NCBI RefSeq assembly: GCF_023343835.1
Contig: NC_064437.1
Coordinates: 20,021,501 to 20,085,500 of the forward strand
DNA: 64,000 bases
Source: Lagopus muta
Lineage: Eukaryota > Chordata > Aves > Galliformes > Phasianidae
Direction: 5' to 3'
Shown here: one piece after another, positions 52,251 to 64,000 of the stretch
Position numbering within the stretch: the stretch's first letter is position 1
Layout: the number at the start of each line of letters is the position of its first letter
Notes under the pieces: model-generated
Database searches by the model: none
What the model was told of the DNA's origin: nothing
The model's input: only the letters and a program-made list of their open reading frames with translations
Position numbers and translations under genes: made by a program

Positions 52251-53350
52251 CTCCGCGCAGCGGCGGCAGCCCGGTCCTACACGAACTTCAACTTGTAGGT
52301 CAGCAAGTTTTTGTTTTGTTACAGTTCCTGTATCGAATACACAAAACTAATACAATAATCACGCCCAATTCAGATCTGAAACTTGCTGTTTAGTTTACGG
52401 TGGCTCTTTCCGTCTGCTCACAGGCACGTTCCTTTCAGTCTGTGATTTCTTCTGAACGGATCTTTCCGTTCCCCGCAGCGGCCCGCAGCTCCCCTCCTCT
52501 GGCTCTGTGCCGTTTGAGGAGGCACGGAGTTGTCCTCCAGGCCGTGCCCTCTAACAGAAGCGGGATTTCGCGATGAACCGACGGCTGGCTACACCGTGCA
52601 TGGAGGCAATTTCGCTCCCTAAGGAGCCGGGCTCCTCACCTGCCCCGCCAGCAGCCTGCTAGAAAGAAACCTTCCCCAAGGAGCGCGCTCCGATCGCCGC
52701 CCTCCCACCCCTCGCCACCTGGAGGGCGGAGCGGCTTCTGAGGGGCGGGCCGGCACCGCCTCTGAAGAGGGCGCGGTCTGGAGCTGCCTAGTGGTACTGC
52801 GAGCAAGATGGCGCCGGCGGTGCGGGGGCTGAAGAGTTTGGTGTGGCAGAGTGAGTCAGCGAGGGTCTCGCCTCGCTGTTCTTTCGCGCCCGGCTGGGGG
52901 TCGGCATGTCGGCGGTCTCGCTGTTCTGATGGAGCTGAGGGCGGGGGCAGCCAAGCCGAGCGGAAGCGGGGCGGCAGCGGGAGAGCGCTGCCGGGTCCGG
53001 GTGCCTCTGTGCGGAGCCCGGCAGGGCCGCCGTGCTGCTCGTCCTCCGCCGCCTCGGGTGGGGGCGGCTCGGGCGGGAAGGGCTCCGACACCGCCGAGGT
53101 GAGGCGGACCCAGCCGGGTTCCGCCACCTTGGTCAGGTGGGGCGGAAGTCACCTTCCCACGCGCTTCTCTTCCTTCGGAGCGGGGCTGCGCGCGGGGCTC
53201 GCGAGCGGCTCTTTGGTTCCTGGCGGAGCTGCAGGATCTCCGGCTGCGTGTCAGGAGGCGGCCGTGCCTTCCTGTCCCGGCAGCGGGCGGGCAGGTGCGA
53301 GAGCCCGCTCTGTGCCGTGCGATGGTGCTGTTAGCAGCTGTTGTTCCGAG
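52251..53350. promoter_or_regulatory. CpG-rich divergent promoter of FNDC7 and STXBP3
   Basis: The two start codons are 557 bp apart in opposite directions. GC and CpG are high from about 52.44 to 53.35 kb, so the island is centred on STXBP3. An SP1-type GGGGCGGG lies at 52742-52749, and a YY1-type CAAGATGGCG (52804-52813) overlaps the STXBP3 ATG. No TATA box is seen. Confidence 0.75.
52808..52850 (+). CDS. STXBP3: STXBP3 exon 1, start codon
   Basis: 43 nt from the ATG in AAGATGGCG to CAGA|gtgagt, encoding MAPAVRGLKSLVWQ and the first base of Lys. Confidence 0.95.
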
Positions 53351-56300
53351 ATCACGCGGATTTCTATTTGGGGCAGTTCTAGACTGAATCTAAGCAGAGA
53401 AAATAAGTGGAAAAAGGTTGTTTCATCGAAGTTATGCATAAGTCAGTTATGCTGACCACACGTATTTGAGGGGAGAGTAATTAAAAAAAAAAAGGGAGCA
53501 AAGAGAAGAAAAAGCGACTTGTGGGCTTTTAAAAAAAGCATCGATATTTCTTATGACTCAGTATTTCTACAACTTTTTTTCCCAGAAGAGTTGCTTATGG
53601 GAGAGTTGCAGTCCAGGTGCTTCCTTAGGGCAGTATGGTCTGCTTTTCTTATTTTTTTGTCATTTGTTATGTTTTGGGCCTTTTTTACCACCAAGTTATA
53701 GCAGTCTGTTATTCTGTCCAATTGTGTCTACTTATTTTTCTTTCTGTCTCTCTTATGTAGAGGGAAAATGCCTTAACTGAGTTGAATGGGATAGGTGGTT
53801 GGTGTGGAGAATGAAGGAAATGACCCCACCGAGAGGAATGGAGCAGTGCTTATGATTGCTTGTTAGAAACAAATGAGGTGATTTTGAGAGCCTGTAAGCC
53901 AGAGTGAATTCTTTAGATAAGTAGCTGCAGGTGGGGACAAAACAAATGGCAGTTTGAATGCTGCAGGGGCAAGTATGCTGTGTCTGCTACGCTGGTAGCT
54001 TGGGATGATTACTTTTTCATGACGGGATGAAGCTGTGGGCAACTGAACTGTTCATTTGTTAGGGTTTTTTCTCTAGGCAAGTAAGTGAAAGTACTGTATG
54101 GGAAAATACCTGACATTTCAGGTTATGTTCTCAGGCTCTCCATTTACTGAAAAAGATGTCTGTGTAATGCTAAATGCTGGATTACTGGTGAGAGAGTTCT
54201 CAGAAAACATAATGAACTTTCACACAGTTTAAAAAAAAAAATTATATAAATCCAGATGAGCTCATACACCTTGTGTAGAGACCTGGAAAGAAATGTAAGG
54301 AACATAGAGTGTATGAACGTGAAGGGGGAAGAAGGGCCTGTATTACACACTGGGCTTGGGTATGGGTTTTGGTGTATTAGGTTTGGTGTCATGCCAGAGA
54401 GCTTTTAACATAAGCAAAGATATTAATGTTTACAAACATTGAAAAAACAGATGTGCTTTTTTGTTGCATGTACACCTGCTATTCTGGACCCTTTGACAGT
54501 TCTTTCACTTGGCAGGAGGCACAAAATGCATGCTGAAACTGTGAGCTTGTGTATTAGACCTCTGTTAGTACGAGCTTTATATTTGAGTGTGACAGAATGG
54601 CTGCTGTTAGTTAGACCCAGACAGCAACAGCATCTGAAATTCCTTCTCTGGGGAAGAACAAACAGAGTAACTGGACTTTGTTACTTTTTTGTTGATAAAA
54701 GGATAGGCTCATCAGTTCCCCCAGTTTTCTGACTACTTCTTAATTTGTATATATTACTGATATGATCAAATTTTTGATAAACTGATGTCCCTGCTGTAGA
54801 AAGGTGCAACTTGTGGTTCTGGCTATCTCTTAGAGCCAGGGTCTAGTTGTGCCTTACAGCTATTATTGCTACATGTTTTTTAGTCAAAATTTCTTTCAAA
54901 GCTTTGTGAATGACCTGGGGATTCCTTAGGTTTCTGCTGGAATTCTAGAGAGAGAATGAGCATGTTTAAAACTTGCATGTGCTGGAAAATAGGTCTGCCT
55001 GTTGGTATGTTGGTCTAATGGCTGTTTCTGGAGGACTGACTTAAATTTTTGCATGTGTGCCATCTGTTTAGTGGCACAGTTTACCTGAAAGCAAAGAAAC
55101 AGAATCCCAGCACAAAGTGAAATATTGACAGGCCTGTGATTGTTTAGAATGTCAGCAGAAATAAAAAAAATTCTTTTTTGGAACAACTTGATATTTCCGA
55201 TTGTTAACTTGTTTATCTCTCTTCTTTTCTATAGAGCTGAAATCTGCAATATTTGATGACTGTAGGAAAGAGGATGAATGGAAGGTATAGTTGTGTATAA
55301 GTTTAATTTGATGGATGACTTTATTTCTTGCTTAAAACCTTGCTTGCTTTCCAAACAATAAGAGTATCAGCTCAGGTATTCATTTCTCTAGAACTTCAAT
55401 TTTGGTGGTATCCAGGAGCAAATGACACTGCTGTGTGATATATGAGCAACAGGATTCAAAAGTGCAAGACAAGCAAGGCCTGAGACTGATGCTACTAACG
55501 TGTGTGCTGCTTTCAGTGATGCTTGAACAGTAGTAAAAGTAATAGGAAAGTACAGATAAAATGTCTGCAGGAAGATCATTTGATCCAAGTGTTCATTTTT
55601 TTCTCATTTGCACATTGTTCCTTTATGTCTCACGTTGAGTTTGCTGTCGTTTATCTTGTTTTTCTTACTTACCTTTCAGTGGATGCCCTCAAACAGAATC
55701 CCAGGAATGTCTGGGCTGTTAATTGCTTTTGAAAGACACTTGGCCATATTAGTCATCTAATTATTATTTGTGTCATTCTTGCAAGATTTTCTTAAAGGAC
55801 AGTAGACTAGAGAGAACACCTGATTTTTCAATTTCATTAGAGTGTGTTTTGATGTCCATCTTCTAGTGCTTTTTCATTAACATTTTCTAATTCATTTTTC
55901 TTGTTGCAATGTAAGCCAATTGATTGGGAAGAAAAACAAACTGACTTCTTCATTTTGTGTGGCTGATTTTGTTTCTGGAATTTTTTTTTTTTTTTTTTTG
56001 AGTCTAAAATTATTGTAATTAATTCAACTTAGTTAATTCTTGATTCTTTTGTTGGTTCTTGTTGAGTTTCTATAAAGTGTACACTTGTGGTCTGAAATGT
56101 GAGGAAGTAAGCAAGCAGTGGTATAAAATACCGGAGCAATCTTGTGGGTTTTTTGTAGATTCTCATGCTTAAGAAGGTATGTAGAGATGGTCAGGAATGC
56201 TGAGAGAGCCTTATCACTTCATGAGTCTGAAGGAAGAAGTCTCTGATAGCTGGAAGTAATTATCACCTGCTAAAACATGCAAGAGCCGGGCAAGTAGCGT

Positions 56301-59300
56301 GGGAGCAGAAAGAAGCTGCTTGAACTGGAAAACAGTTGTAGAAAAAGAACAAATATGCTTCAAAAGGCTGTACGGTAAATTAGGCAGGAATTCAAGACTT
56401 ATGTATTGAAGTGAAAGGCTGAGGCAGTTTTCTGTAGGAAGTCTAGGGGTAAGGTACATATTGAAGATGCAGTTAATCATCTGAAATCCTGTACGCAGGG
56501 AGATGCCTTCTGACATTATTCAAGAATAATTTCTACTTATATATACTTATAATTATATAATATACTTATAATGCTTATAATTTCCTACTACTACAGTTTC
56601 TGTATGCAGGTGATAGAAGGATACAGTGTAAAGAGACATTTTGGAATCAAATTTTCAAGCCAAGGCTCTCAAGAAATAATACGGCTGTACTATACCCAGT
56701 CAACTTAATTGGTTTTTTTTTTTAAATTTTTAGGTAATTCTTTTGGATGATTACACTACTAAATTACTGTCAATGTGCTGCAAAATGTCTGATCTACTAG
56801 CAGAGGGTATCACAGGTAAGTGTAATTCTTTGCAATATGTGGATCACCATGTCCCGAGACGAAGGGAAAGAATTGAGTTGATGGTACTCTTACAAGAAAT
56901 TGTCTTATTTTGAGGGTTGAAGGCAAGTAACTGTGGGGTATTACGATATCAGGTTTGTGGCTTTTAGAATAATCAATTGATTTCAATTAATCTGTTTGAA
57001 TAAAAAATGAAACACTTCTCTGCCTAGAGTCTCCAAATGTTTTTTTAATAATTGAAGACTGATTTAAGGCTCATGGTTATTGATGTGGTTTCCTTTGTTT
57101 GCTTGCTAATGTCATGAAGATGAGCATGTTATCCATGAAGTAATGGATTTCTCAAGGATGTTACCTCTCTGAAATGAATACAATATCTCAGTAAAGAATT
57201 AAGTGAACTATACAGAAACATAAAAGAATAGGTGAACTGTTTTTGTAATGTGTTCTGGTAGTGACTGTTATGCTGCTTTGAATGCATTTGTGTTCATGGG
57301 CAGTAGAATTAGGATACGAAGGTATGGAAACGTAAGTGCTTAAGAGAGGATGATAACAGGAGACTGGACAAATTCATGAGGGAGGTTTGCAAGCAAGTGG
57401 ATTCAGTGCAGAGATGAGAATTGAAATTTTAATTATACGTTGCAAGGAAATCTTATGGCTTCTCTATGAAATGAGAGCTTTCTGTAATTAAAAACAAGTG
57501 TAACATTAAATGATATCGATTATTGCTTTACCAGTAATAAAACTGTCAGCAGCATGAGAAGTAACTATGTTTTCTCTGTAGCTTGGGAGTGATTTCTAGT
57601 AGATATATTTTTTTCCTTTCATGTGCTGGGGTTACTCAGATGTTCCTTGATGCTGACCACTGTCAAGAGTCTGTTGTGTCAACAGACTGTGATAGATCTT
57701 GGCTATATAGTATGTCTGCTTAGTTAAGACTTGATTTTTCTACACATACTTAGTAAAAGTGTTTTTCCTGGAGTGAACTTGGTTTCTTTTTCATTCCTTC
57801 CCTACAATAAGAGAGAAAAACAAAACAAAACCAGAAGGTTTTTTTTTTTTTTGCTCTAAAGCACTTTTTCTTTATTGTCCTTTCTGTAAATGCTTTTCAG
57901 GATATCATCATGCCAAGCATACCTTTGAAATTGGAACAGTTAGACAAAATGTAAATAATCTAATTTTTAATTAGCTCTAGTTTTAGATTTTTAGGAACAC
58001 TTCAGAAAGAACTAGTTATTTTGCACATAAGTAGTGAAGTTGCTTAAAGAAGAGACTGCATGGATAAATGCTTAATTTGTAACCTAAAGGTATGAAAGGT
58101 CATTCAGTGGTGTTGTTTACAAGGCTTTTTTTTGTTGTTCCATGTATTCTATGTGACATAATTCTTGTAGAAGAATGGTAGAGGAGCTGTTTACTCTTCT
58201 AAGTGTATTGTAATCATGAGTTTTACCTATCCTTTGTGAGAAGCTGTCAGTAGGCATGCGTTCTGTTTATCAGTTTGAAAGGCATCCTTTTCATTGAATA
58301 CACTGTTAAAAAGAACTTATCTTTACACATGCAAGCATCTGATGTTTAGTATCTTTTTCTCTTATTCAGAATTACTGAGCAACATGAACCTCTGTCTTTT
58401 CAGTGTAGTGTACTGCTCTGCTGTATACAGTAAGGATTTGTTTAAACAGAAAAACAAGAGCTGAATGAAAGAGCTGATTTGCTGAGAATGTCTAATTTGT
58501 GCCTGTAATTACACTGCCACAAAGCACACAGGAAATGGGCAAACAAAGTACAATAGAGGATAGAGTCCAAGATGATGCTTGCATGGTTTCATTTTCCCCC
58601 TCCTTTGATGAACTGGAAGATTAATCTTGTTGAGGCAGTTCTCTTTAAAATAAACTCATACTGTACCCTGTAGTTTGAGCATCCTTTTGTTGCCCTGCTT
58701 TTCTGGAGGATGTAAGATCTACCTAGTGCTAAATCTGAGCTGACAGAAGGATAAGTGCTGTAAGAGGCCTATGGTAACTTGTATTTAAAACAACAAATAA
58801 AAAATAAGTAAAATCAAGGCTCTCCAGGCAGAAGGTGAATACCTCACAGGGAATTTGTGGATAATTTGCGGGACTTTGTTTTTATTACCTTACATTACAA
58901 TATGTATGTTTTTTTGGTTTTGTGGAGTTCTTAATATCAAAACATAGTATTTCTTATGTTGTAGTGGTGGAGAACGTGTATAAAAACCGAGAACCTGTTC
59001 CACACATGAAAGCAATATATTTCATAACTCCAACCAAAAAGGTTAGTATTTAAAACTAAAGAAGCTCGAAAAACAGCATAACTGTTGATCAAGAGAAGCA
59101 ACGTTTCATTTTATAGAAGTCAGTAACCTTGCTGACAGGGATGCTGCATCTAGTAATAATGCGATAGGTGAAACGGCTTGCAGTAATGGCTGTAATAGGA
59201 GATAGTTGCTACTTCACTAAAAGTATTGTGAGAAAAAATTTCAGCAGTGCTTAAGTAAAAAAAATGATCCAAATGTCCTGCTTTGGTTCATGAGGTGATC

Positions 59301-62300
59301 TTGGCTGAGGCATATGCCTGAGCTTTTGTCATAGTGTAATAATGTGGTTCTTGAGTAAAAAATACTACTTTACTTTTTACGTTGCTTTGCAATATTCTTA
59401 AGCTACACTGGTTGACTGAAAGTGTAAGAAGAGAAGGGAGTAACTTCAATATGTGAGGAGAAGCAAATCAATGATATTTTTCTTGCTGACTCTTCCCAAG
59501 TCTGTAGATGGTCTTATTGATGACTTCATCAGTAAATCATCCAGCAGATACAAAGCAGCGTACGTCTATTTCACTGACAGTAAGTAAGCTTCTGTATTGT
59601 AATCTGACTTTGTTATAGTAAATAAGTCATCCTCTTTTCTGTAGCATACTGCATTAATATTTGGGTCTTGTTTCTTTAGGCAGGATTTGAGACTCAATTA
59701 ATTAACCATACTTTGGTTGTCAGAACTTCAAGGTGCTGTGGCAATACTCAGTTCATCCTGTTACCAGTGCTGACCATTCCCTATCTCAGTTTTTTACTTC
59801 AGTAATCTACGCTTATTTTAAAAATAAATGTGGTTTCTTCTGTGTCAGGAAGTATGGAGGAAGGCAATTAAATAAAAATTATATGCCTTGTATAAATGAA
59901 ACTACTGAATAGTATCGATGCATGAGGATTTGCTTTAATGCAGGATCATTTTATCATCAGTTATTGTAGCTGGTTACTTCAGACTTGTGAACTAGCTTTT
60001 TTTTTTTTTTTTTTTTTTAACCTGAAAGAAGGGACAATGTGGTACCTACATCATCCATTCCAGGGATGCTTCATTGCAGTGTGCAGATATGGTTAATGTG
60101 ACTGCATTTTGTTTTGCAGTCAGTCTCCATGATTAAAATGAATGTGGAGAGGAGGAAAATTAAAAGAAGAAAATGTCACGGAATCCTGGCAGTTTCTGTA
60201 GATGTTCATGGAGAGTGTGCATCTGCTGCTTAAGGGTTGCTCTGCCTGTTTAACCAGCTGTTAAGTGAAAAATGTATCTCTCAAACCCAAAGTGAAAGGC
60301 AATTCTTCTGTTTGGTTTTTATTACTCCCAATCTCAAGTGTATTTTGGTGCTTTGTGTCTTTCTATCATGTGTAGCAGCTTAAGAGTGAAAGGACAACTT
60401 CTGTACTGTTTCTTTAAGGGGTTTGCTAGTTTTGTTCTATAAGATGCGTGTTTAAATTATTCCAGCTTATCAGGTGGGTTCCCCTTCCCCCTCTCTCTGG
60501 GACAGCTGTTCTCTGTGTACCACGAGTCTGCTTCTGTCTGGCTGTCATTGATAACAGCTTAGTTGATGAAGGCTGCTGATTCTTTGGTTCTATTTTATAC
60601 TGAAATTAAATTACAAAACTATTTATTCCACTAATTGGCATTTTTCAGCAGTTGGGTTTTCTTTCAGAATAGAATCCTTATGTTGATAACTCAAGGAGCT
60701 GCGTTTTCTCATAGCAATTATCAAATTACTGTCAATGTCTCCTGGTATCTTGCTTTATCTGATGCTGGTGCAGCAGTTTTTGGTATCACTGAAAATATAC
60801 TGTTCTCTTTAACTTCTCTTTTTTGTTGTGTGTTGGCTAGCTTTCAGCATGAGCTTTTATTAAAGCTTCTCTGAGAGAGCGCGAGCTTTACTGTCACTTT
60901 CAAGTCTGTGTAGTATTTGTCATCCAAATGCTATTAATTTCTTTTTTGACTGGGATGTAACACAGCCTGTAAGTGTAGTGGAATGCATTTCTGAAATCTC
61001 TACTTTTGGTATATTGGTGGTTTGTTTCATGGTATTTTTTTCTTTTAACCTTTTTGTAGCATAGGATGTACTTTGTCTCTTTTAACTGCAGAAACTTTTG
61101 CTTAGGTACAACTGATATCCTTCACTGTTGTAGATTGCTAGCAAATGTTCTAACTTCGCCTATCAAAAGCTAATAAAAGATGACAAGCAGTGTTTGTTTC
61201 AAAAGAGATCTCAAGCAAAATATGGTTATAAGTGTTATTTTACTCTAGGAGTTTCAGCAGCTTGTTTATTTTACTGTAAATGGCTCTTAATTACTATTCT
61301 GGAAGAAAAAGAGAATTCAATTACGTATTAAACTGCTAAGTTTAGTGAGAGCTGTAGGGTCAGAACTTGAAGCTACAAAGAAGTTGTAGTGAAAGCATAT
61401 GAGAAAGATGTCATTTTTGGGAAGCAAGTTTTACTTACGAGGTTTTGAGAACTGTGAGTTAAGTAAATGACTTAAGTTGTAGCTGGAACGTGTGCAGAAG
61501 ATTTTTAGCTTAGTGTCTTTTTCTCTAGCTTGTCCTGACAACCTCTTCAATAAAATTAAGTCTTCCTGTGCCAGATCAATAAGGAGATGCAAGGAAATCA
61601 GTGTTTCCTTCTTCCCATATGAATCTCAGGTAAGTGTTATTCTTGAACTCAACCACACTTGATATCTTGTAAGACTGTTTTCTAGTGTTGTTGATTTTAA
61701 TAGGTGATTTCCATTTAATTATTATCTGATTTTTGCTGATGTTGTTTGTGAGGCTTGTTACTGTTTTGACGTATTTCCTGTGCTTGCTTGTGTTCTTCAC
61801 TGGAAAACAAATGCTCTTGTACCCCAAGATTTGCTGTTTGCATACCGCCTCTCTTCTAAACTTGGAATTAGTTATCACAGAGGTGATAGAGTAGGAATCT
61901 GTGCTGAAAGAGAAGGAAAGTATTCTGGTTTGTTTTGAAGCAGTGAATCTTGTTACTGCTTATGGTGTGATGTTATTTTGACAGACTTAGGTAGGTTGGT
62001 GCACAGAGGTAGAAACAGTTAGAATTTGAAAGCTTGTTACCCAGTGAAAATTGGAAATGGAGAGCAAACAGATTAAGAGAACTGAAGATGAAGAAAAGCA
62101 GAACAAAATGAAAACCTCCCTAAGAAAAGAGAAGAACATAAAAATAGCCAAGTTGTTACAGGGTTGGTTTTCTTTTAATTGCTAGGGAAACAAGGGAACT
62201 GCCAGTGATGGAGTGTTTTCAGTATTGAAAGCGTGAGTGCTGTGTTGAGTAATAACTTGTTGCCAATGTGTGCACAGTCTGATACAGGAAGCTGAAATGC

Positions 62301-63831
62301 ACTCTAATTCCTCATGCAGTGTAACCCCAAAACCATGTCAGCTCTTGGGAACTGCAGAACTAACTGTAAATAGCTTTTCAACAAGTCTCTTCTGACATCT
62401 GACATTTTATTAAGACAAATGCAGAAGAGCACTTGGTCTCTTAACATTTTTTTGTTTTCTATTCTTGTTGAGTTGTGAGAATATTTTGAATCCTTAGAAA
62501 TGAATGGAGAATGTAAACTGCTTTCTCCTAATTTGGACTCGCCGTACCTGCTTTCTTTGGTGATGGAGTAATTAATCAGACTGAACTCTGGGAGAAGTCC
62601 AGGTGATTATCAACCCCAAAGAAGCAGACATTCTTATCTGGATGGAAGTTTTCTGGCTCTGTAGTTGAGTCCCTCTGAAGTTGGAGAAGTGCCTTTTACA
62701 GACAGTGGAATTATTTCTGTGCTTGCATTGCACTTAGTGAACTGTTGAAAAAGTAATTCCATGTGGTATTAAATATCTTTCATCGAGGTCTAATACATGT
62801 ATAGAGTTGGATTTCTTAGAGGTTTGTTTAACAGTACTGTATGCTGAGTAACTTCAAACACAAAATACAAGCAGGTCGTCTTGTAACAGATGTTTTAGAA
62901 GTGCACAATGACACCTGCTTTCCTTTTTTCCTTGGTTGTGCTTTACGTAGGTATTTACCCTCAACGTCCCGGATGCATTCTATTGCTGTTACAGTCCAAC
63001 TCTTGAAAATACGAAGGATAAAGATGCTGTGATGGAAGCAATGGCTGAACAAATTGTTACCTTGTGTGCCACTCTAGAAGAGAATCCAGGCGTGCGATCT
63101 AAAAGGTGGGGTATTTATTTGTGTAGTTGCTTCAACTTTTGCCACATTATTTGATAAGAGCTGGAGGCTACAGAATGGTTTTATTTACTGTGGAATACAT
63201 CTGAGCCTTGTTAGGGGGTACAGAGTAGCAGTTTTGAAATCAAAATAAGCACCTGAAACAATGCTCAAATGGCTTTCTGGAATGTGATGTTCTTGTAACC
63301 TGTTAGTCTTCTCAAAGGTAAGGAAGCAATAACTGTTTCACTGTGTGTTCTTGTGTTTCTTTTTTGATTGTTTTTCTTTTCCAAAAGGAGGAGAGAACCA
63401 GAAAGTTTTCAAGTCTGAAAGTTTTATTTGTGGTTTAACCACAGATTTATCTTGTGACCTTAAACTTAATTTTTGGGGGGGAAATTTGTAACTGAAATAC
63501 AGATGCGTCATGCAACTTTGCTTGAAGCACAATCCTTTGGAAAGCAGGCAAAGCTGATTACGGGCTTTTAAATGTTACCTTTGGGCTTTTGACCGTGTGG
63601 TGGCTTTTGGCTCAAGTGCACATCTCCCACGCCTCAGAAGTTCTGGTGCTGGGGCCACAAGACTAGGAAATCTTTTTAAATGAAGCATTTGAATGTGTTG
63701 ATGACGTGATTGAAGTTGTTTTTGTTTCTTATCTTCCCAGCACACCTTCAGATAATGCCAGCAGACTTGCACAGCTTGTTGAAAAGAAGCTTGAGAACTA
63801 CTACAAAACTGATGAGCAAAGCCAAATAAAG
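52808..63831 (+). CDS. STXBP3: STXBP3 / Munc18c, SM-family syntaxin-binding protein (3' partial, first 8 exons)
   Basis: STXBP3 binds syntaxin 4 and controls SNARE-dependent fusion at the plasma membrane, including GLUT4 vesicle delivery. Exons are 52808-52850, 55235-55284, 56734-56815, 58965-59041, 59501-59579, 61529-61629, 62951-63105 and 63741-63831: 678 nt, 226 codons, all GT/AG with matching phases. The encoded part covers domain 1 (KSAIFDDCRKEDEWKVILLD; LLSMCCKMSDLLAEGIT; KAIYFITPTKKSVDGLIDDF; YVYFTD) and the start of domain 2 (VPDAFYCCYSP; AEQIVTLCATLEENPGVRS). The protein is about 590 aa in the family, so some 360 residues lie beyond the window. STXBP1 and STXBP2 are paralogues; the N terminus MAPAVRGLKSLVWQ and the context favour STXBP3. 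Confidence 0.97.
52851..55234 (+). other. STXBP3: STXBP3 intron 1
   Basis: The first 0.5 kb is CpG-island sequence that stays open in several frames by composition. The rest is AT-rich with no repeat or exon that I recognise. Confidence 0.8.
55235..55284 (+). CDS. STXBP3: STXBP3 exon 2
   Basis: 50 nt after ctatag, encoding LKSAIFDDCRKEDEWK after the split Lys. It ends in phase 0. Confidence 0.95.
55981..55999 (+). repeat. T19 homopolymer
   Basis: A run of 19 T in STXBP3 intron 2. Confidence 0.9.
56734..56815 (+). CDS. STXBP3: STXBP3 exon 3
   Basis: 82 nt encoding VILLDDYTTKLLSMCCKMSD and LLAEGIT, the start of domain 1 that contacts syntaxin in the family. Confidence 0.96.
58965..59041 (+). 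CDS. STXBP3: STXBP3 exon 4
   Basis: 77 nt encoding VENVYKNREPVPHMKAIYFI and TPTKK; it ends in phase 0 at AAG|gttagt. Confidence 0.96.
59501..59579 (+). CDS. STXBP3: STXBP3 exon 5
   Basis: 79 nt encoding SVDGLIDDFISKSSSRYKAA and YVYFTD, the conserved domain 1 strand. Confidence 0.96.
59997..60018 (+). repeat. T22 homopolymer
   Basis: A run of 22 T in STXBP3 intron 5. Confidence 0.9.
61529..61629 (+). CDS. STXBP3: STXBP3 exon 6
   Basis: 101 nt encoding CPDNLFNKIKSSCARSIRRC and on to SVSFFPYESQ, ending in phase 0. Confidence 0.96.
62951..63105 (+). CDS. STXBP3: STXBP3 exon 7
   Basis: 155 nt encoding VFTLNVPDAFYCCYSPTLEN and on to AEQIVTLCATLEENPGVRS; the last codon is split AG|C. Confidence 0.96.
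63741..63831 (+). CDS. STXBP3: STXBP3 exon 8 (last in window)
   Basis: 91 nt encoding TPSDNASRLAQLVEKKLENY and on to DEQSQIK, ending in phase 0 at AAG|gtaaaa. The gene continues past 64000. Confidence 0.95.
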
Positions 63832-64000
63832 GTAAAAAGTGAACTAAAATGTTTGTTTCTGAAAAACAAACAGTTTATGGAGGATGTTCTGTCAGTTGCT
63901 TTGACAAAAATAGGTTTTATTTGTTTGTTAACGCAAGTAATTGGCATTAAGCTGTTCGTACATAAGCCTCTTCCTAGAGGTAGCAACTTGTGTGGCATAT

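Noticed and set aside
52808-53455. 215-codon open frame starting at the STXBP3 ATG
   Set aside because: Only the first 43 nt are exon. A consensus donor (gtgagt) follows, and the frame runs on only because the intron start is CpG-rich.

Overview
This is vertebrate nuclear DNA, almost certainly from a bird and most likely a galliform such as chicken. The genes are intron-rich with canonical GT/AG junctions. CR1 LINE 3' ends carry the avian GATTCTGTGA-type tails. There is a short element with bird mariner (Galluhop-like) terminal inverted repeats, and two copies of an LTR-like repeat. From memory, the gene order FAM102B, HENMT1, PRPF38B, FNDC7, STXBP3 matches the conserved block on human 1p13.3 (chicken chromosome 8, less certain).

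Layout: 5865-16656 (+) is FAM102B/EEIG2 without its first coding exon, followed by a 2.4 kb 3' UTR to about 19.05 kb. Tail-to-tail with it is HENMT1 (21966-28841, -), rebuilt as six coding exons giving 375 aa. A CpG island at about 30.86-31.8 kb serves PRPF38B (31364-39049, +; six exons, 549 aa, PRP38 domain plus a long RS tail) and probably also HENMT1. FNDC7 (41499-52250, -) is rebuilt as 13 coding exons giving 821 aa: a signal peptide, nine fibronectin III modules each on one symmetric exon, and a short tail. A second CpG island at about 52.4-53.35 kb separates FNDC7 from the divergent STXBP3/Munc18c (52808 to beyond the window, +; first eight exons, 226 codons). In every rebuilt gene the exon phases join without a frame break, which is the main support for the models.

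The five genes do unrelated jobs: C2-domain scaffold, piRNA 3'-end methylation, splicing, a secreted FN3 protein, and SNARE-dependent secretion. They are neighbours by old synteny, not by pathway. No exotic new system is visible. The observations most worth checking are a candidate poison exon in PRPF38B intron 4, a weak last donor in PRPF38B that opens an alternative tail, an altered SAM-binding motif I in HENMT1, the nine-module FNDC7 with two classes of FN3 domain, a GC-rich outlier exon in FNDC7, and the two direct-repeat LTR copies.
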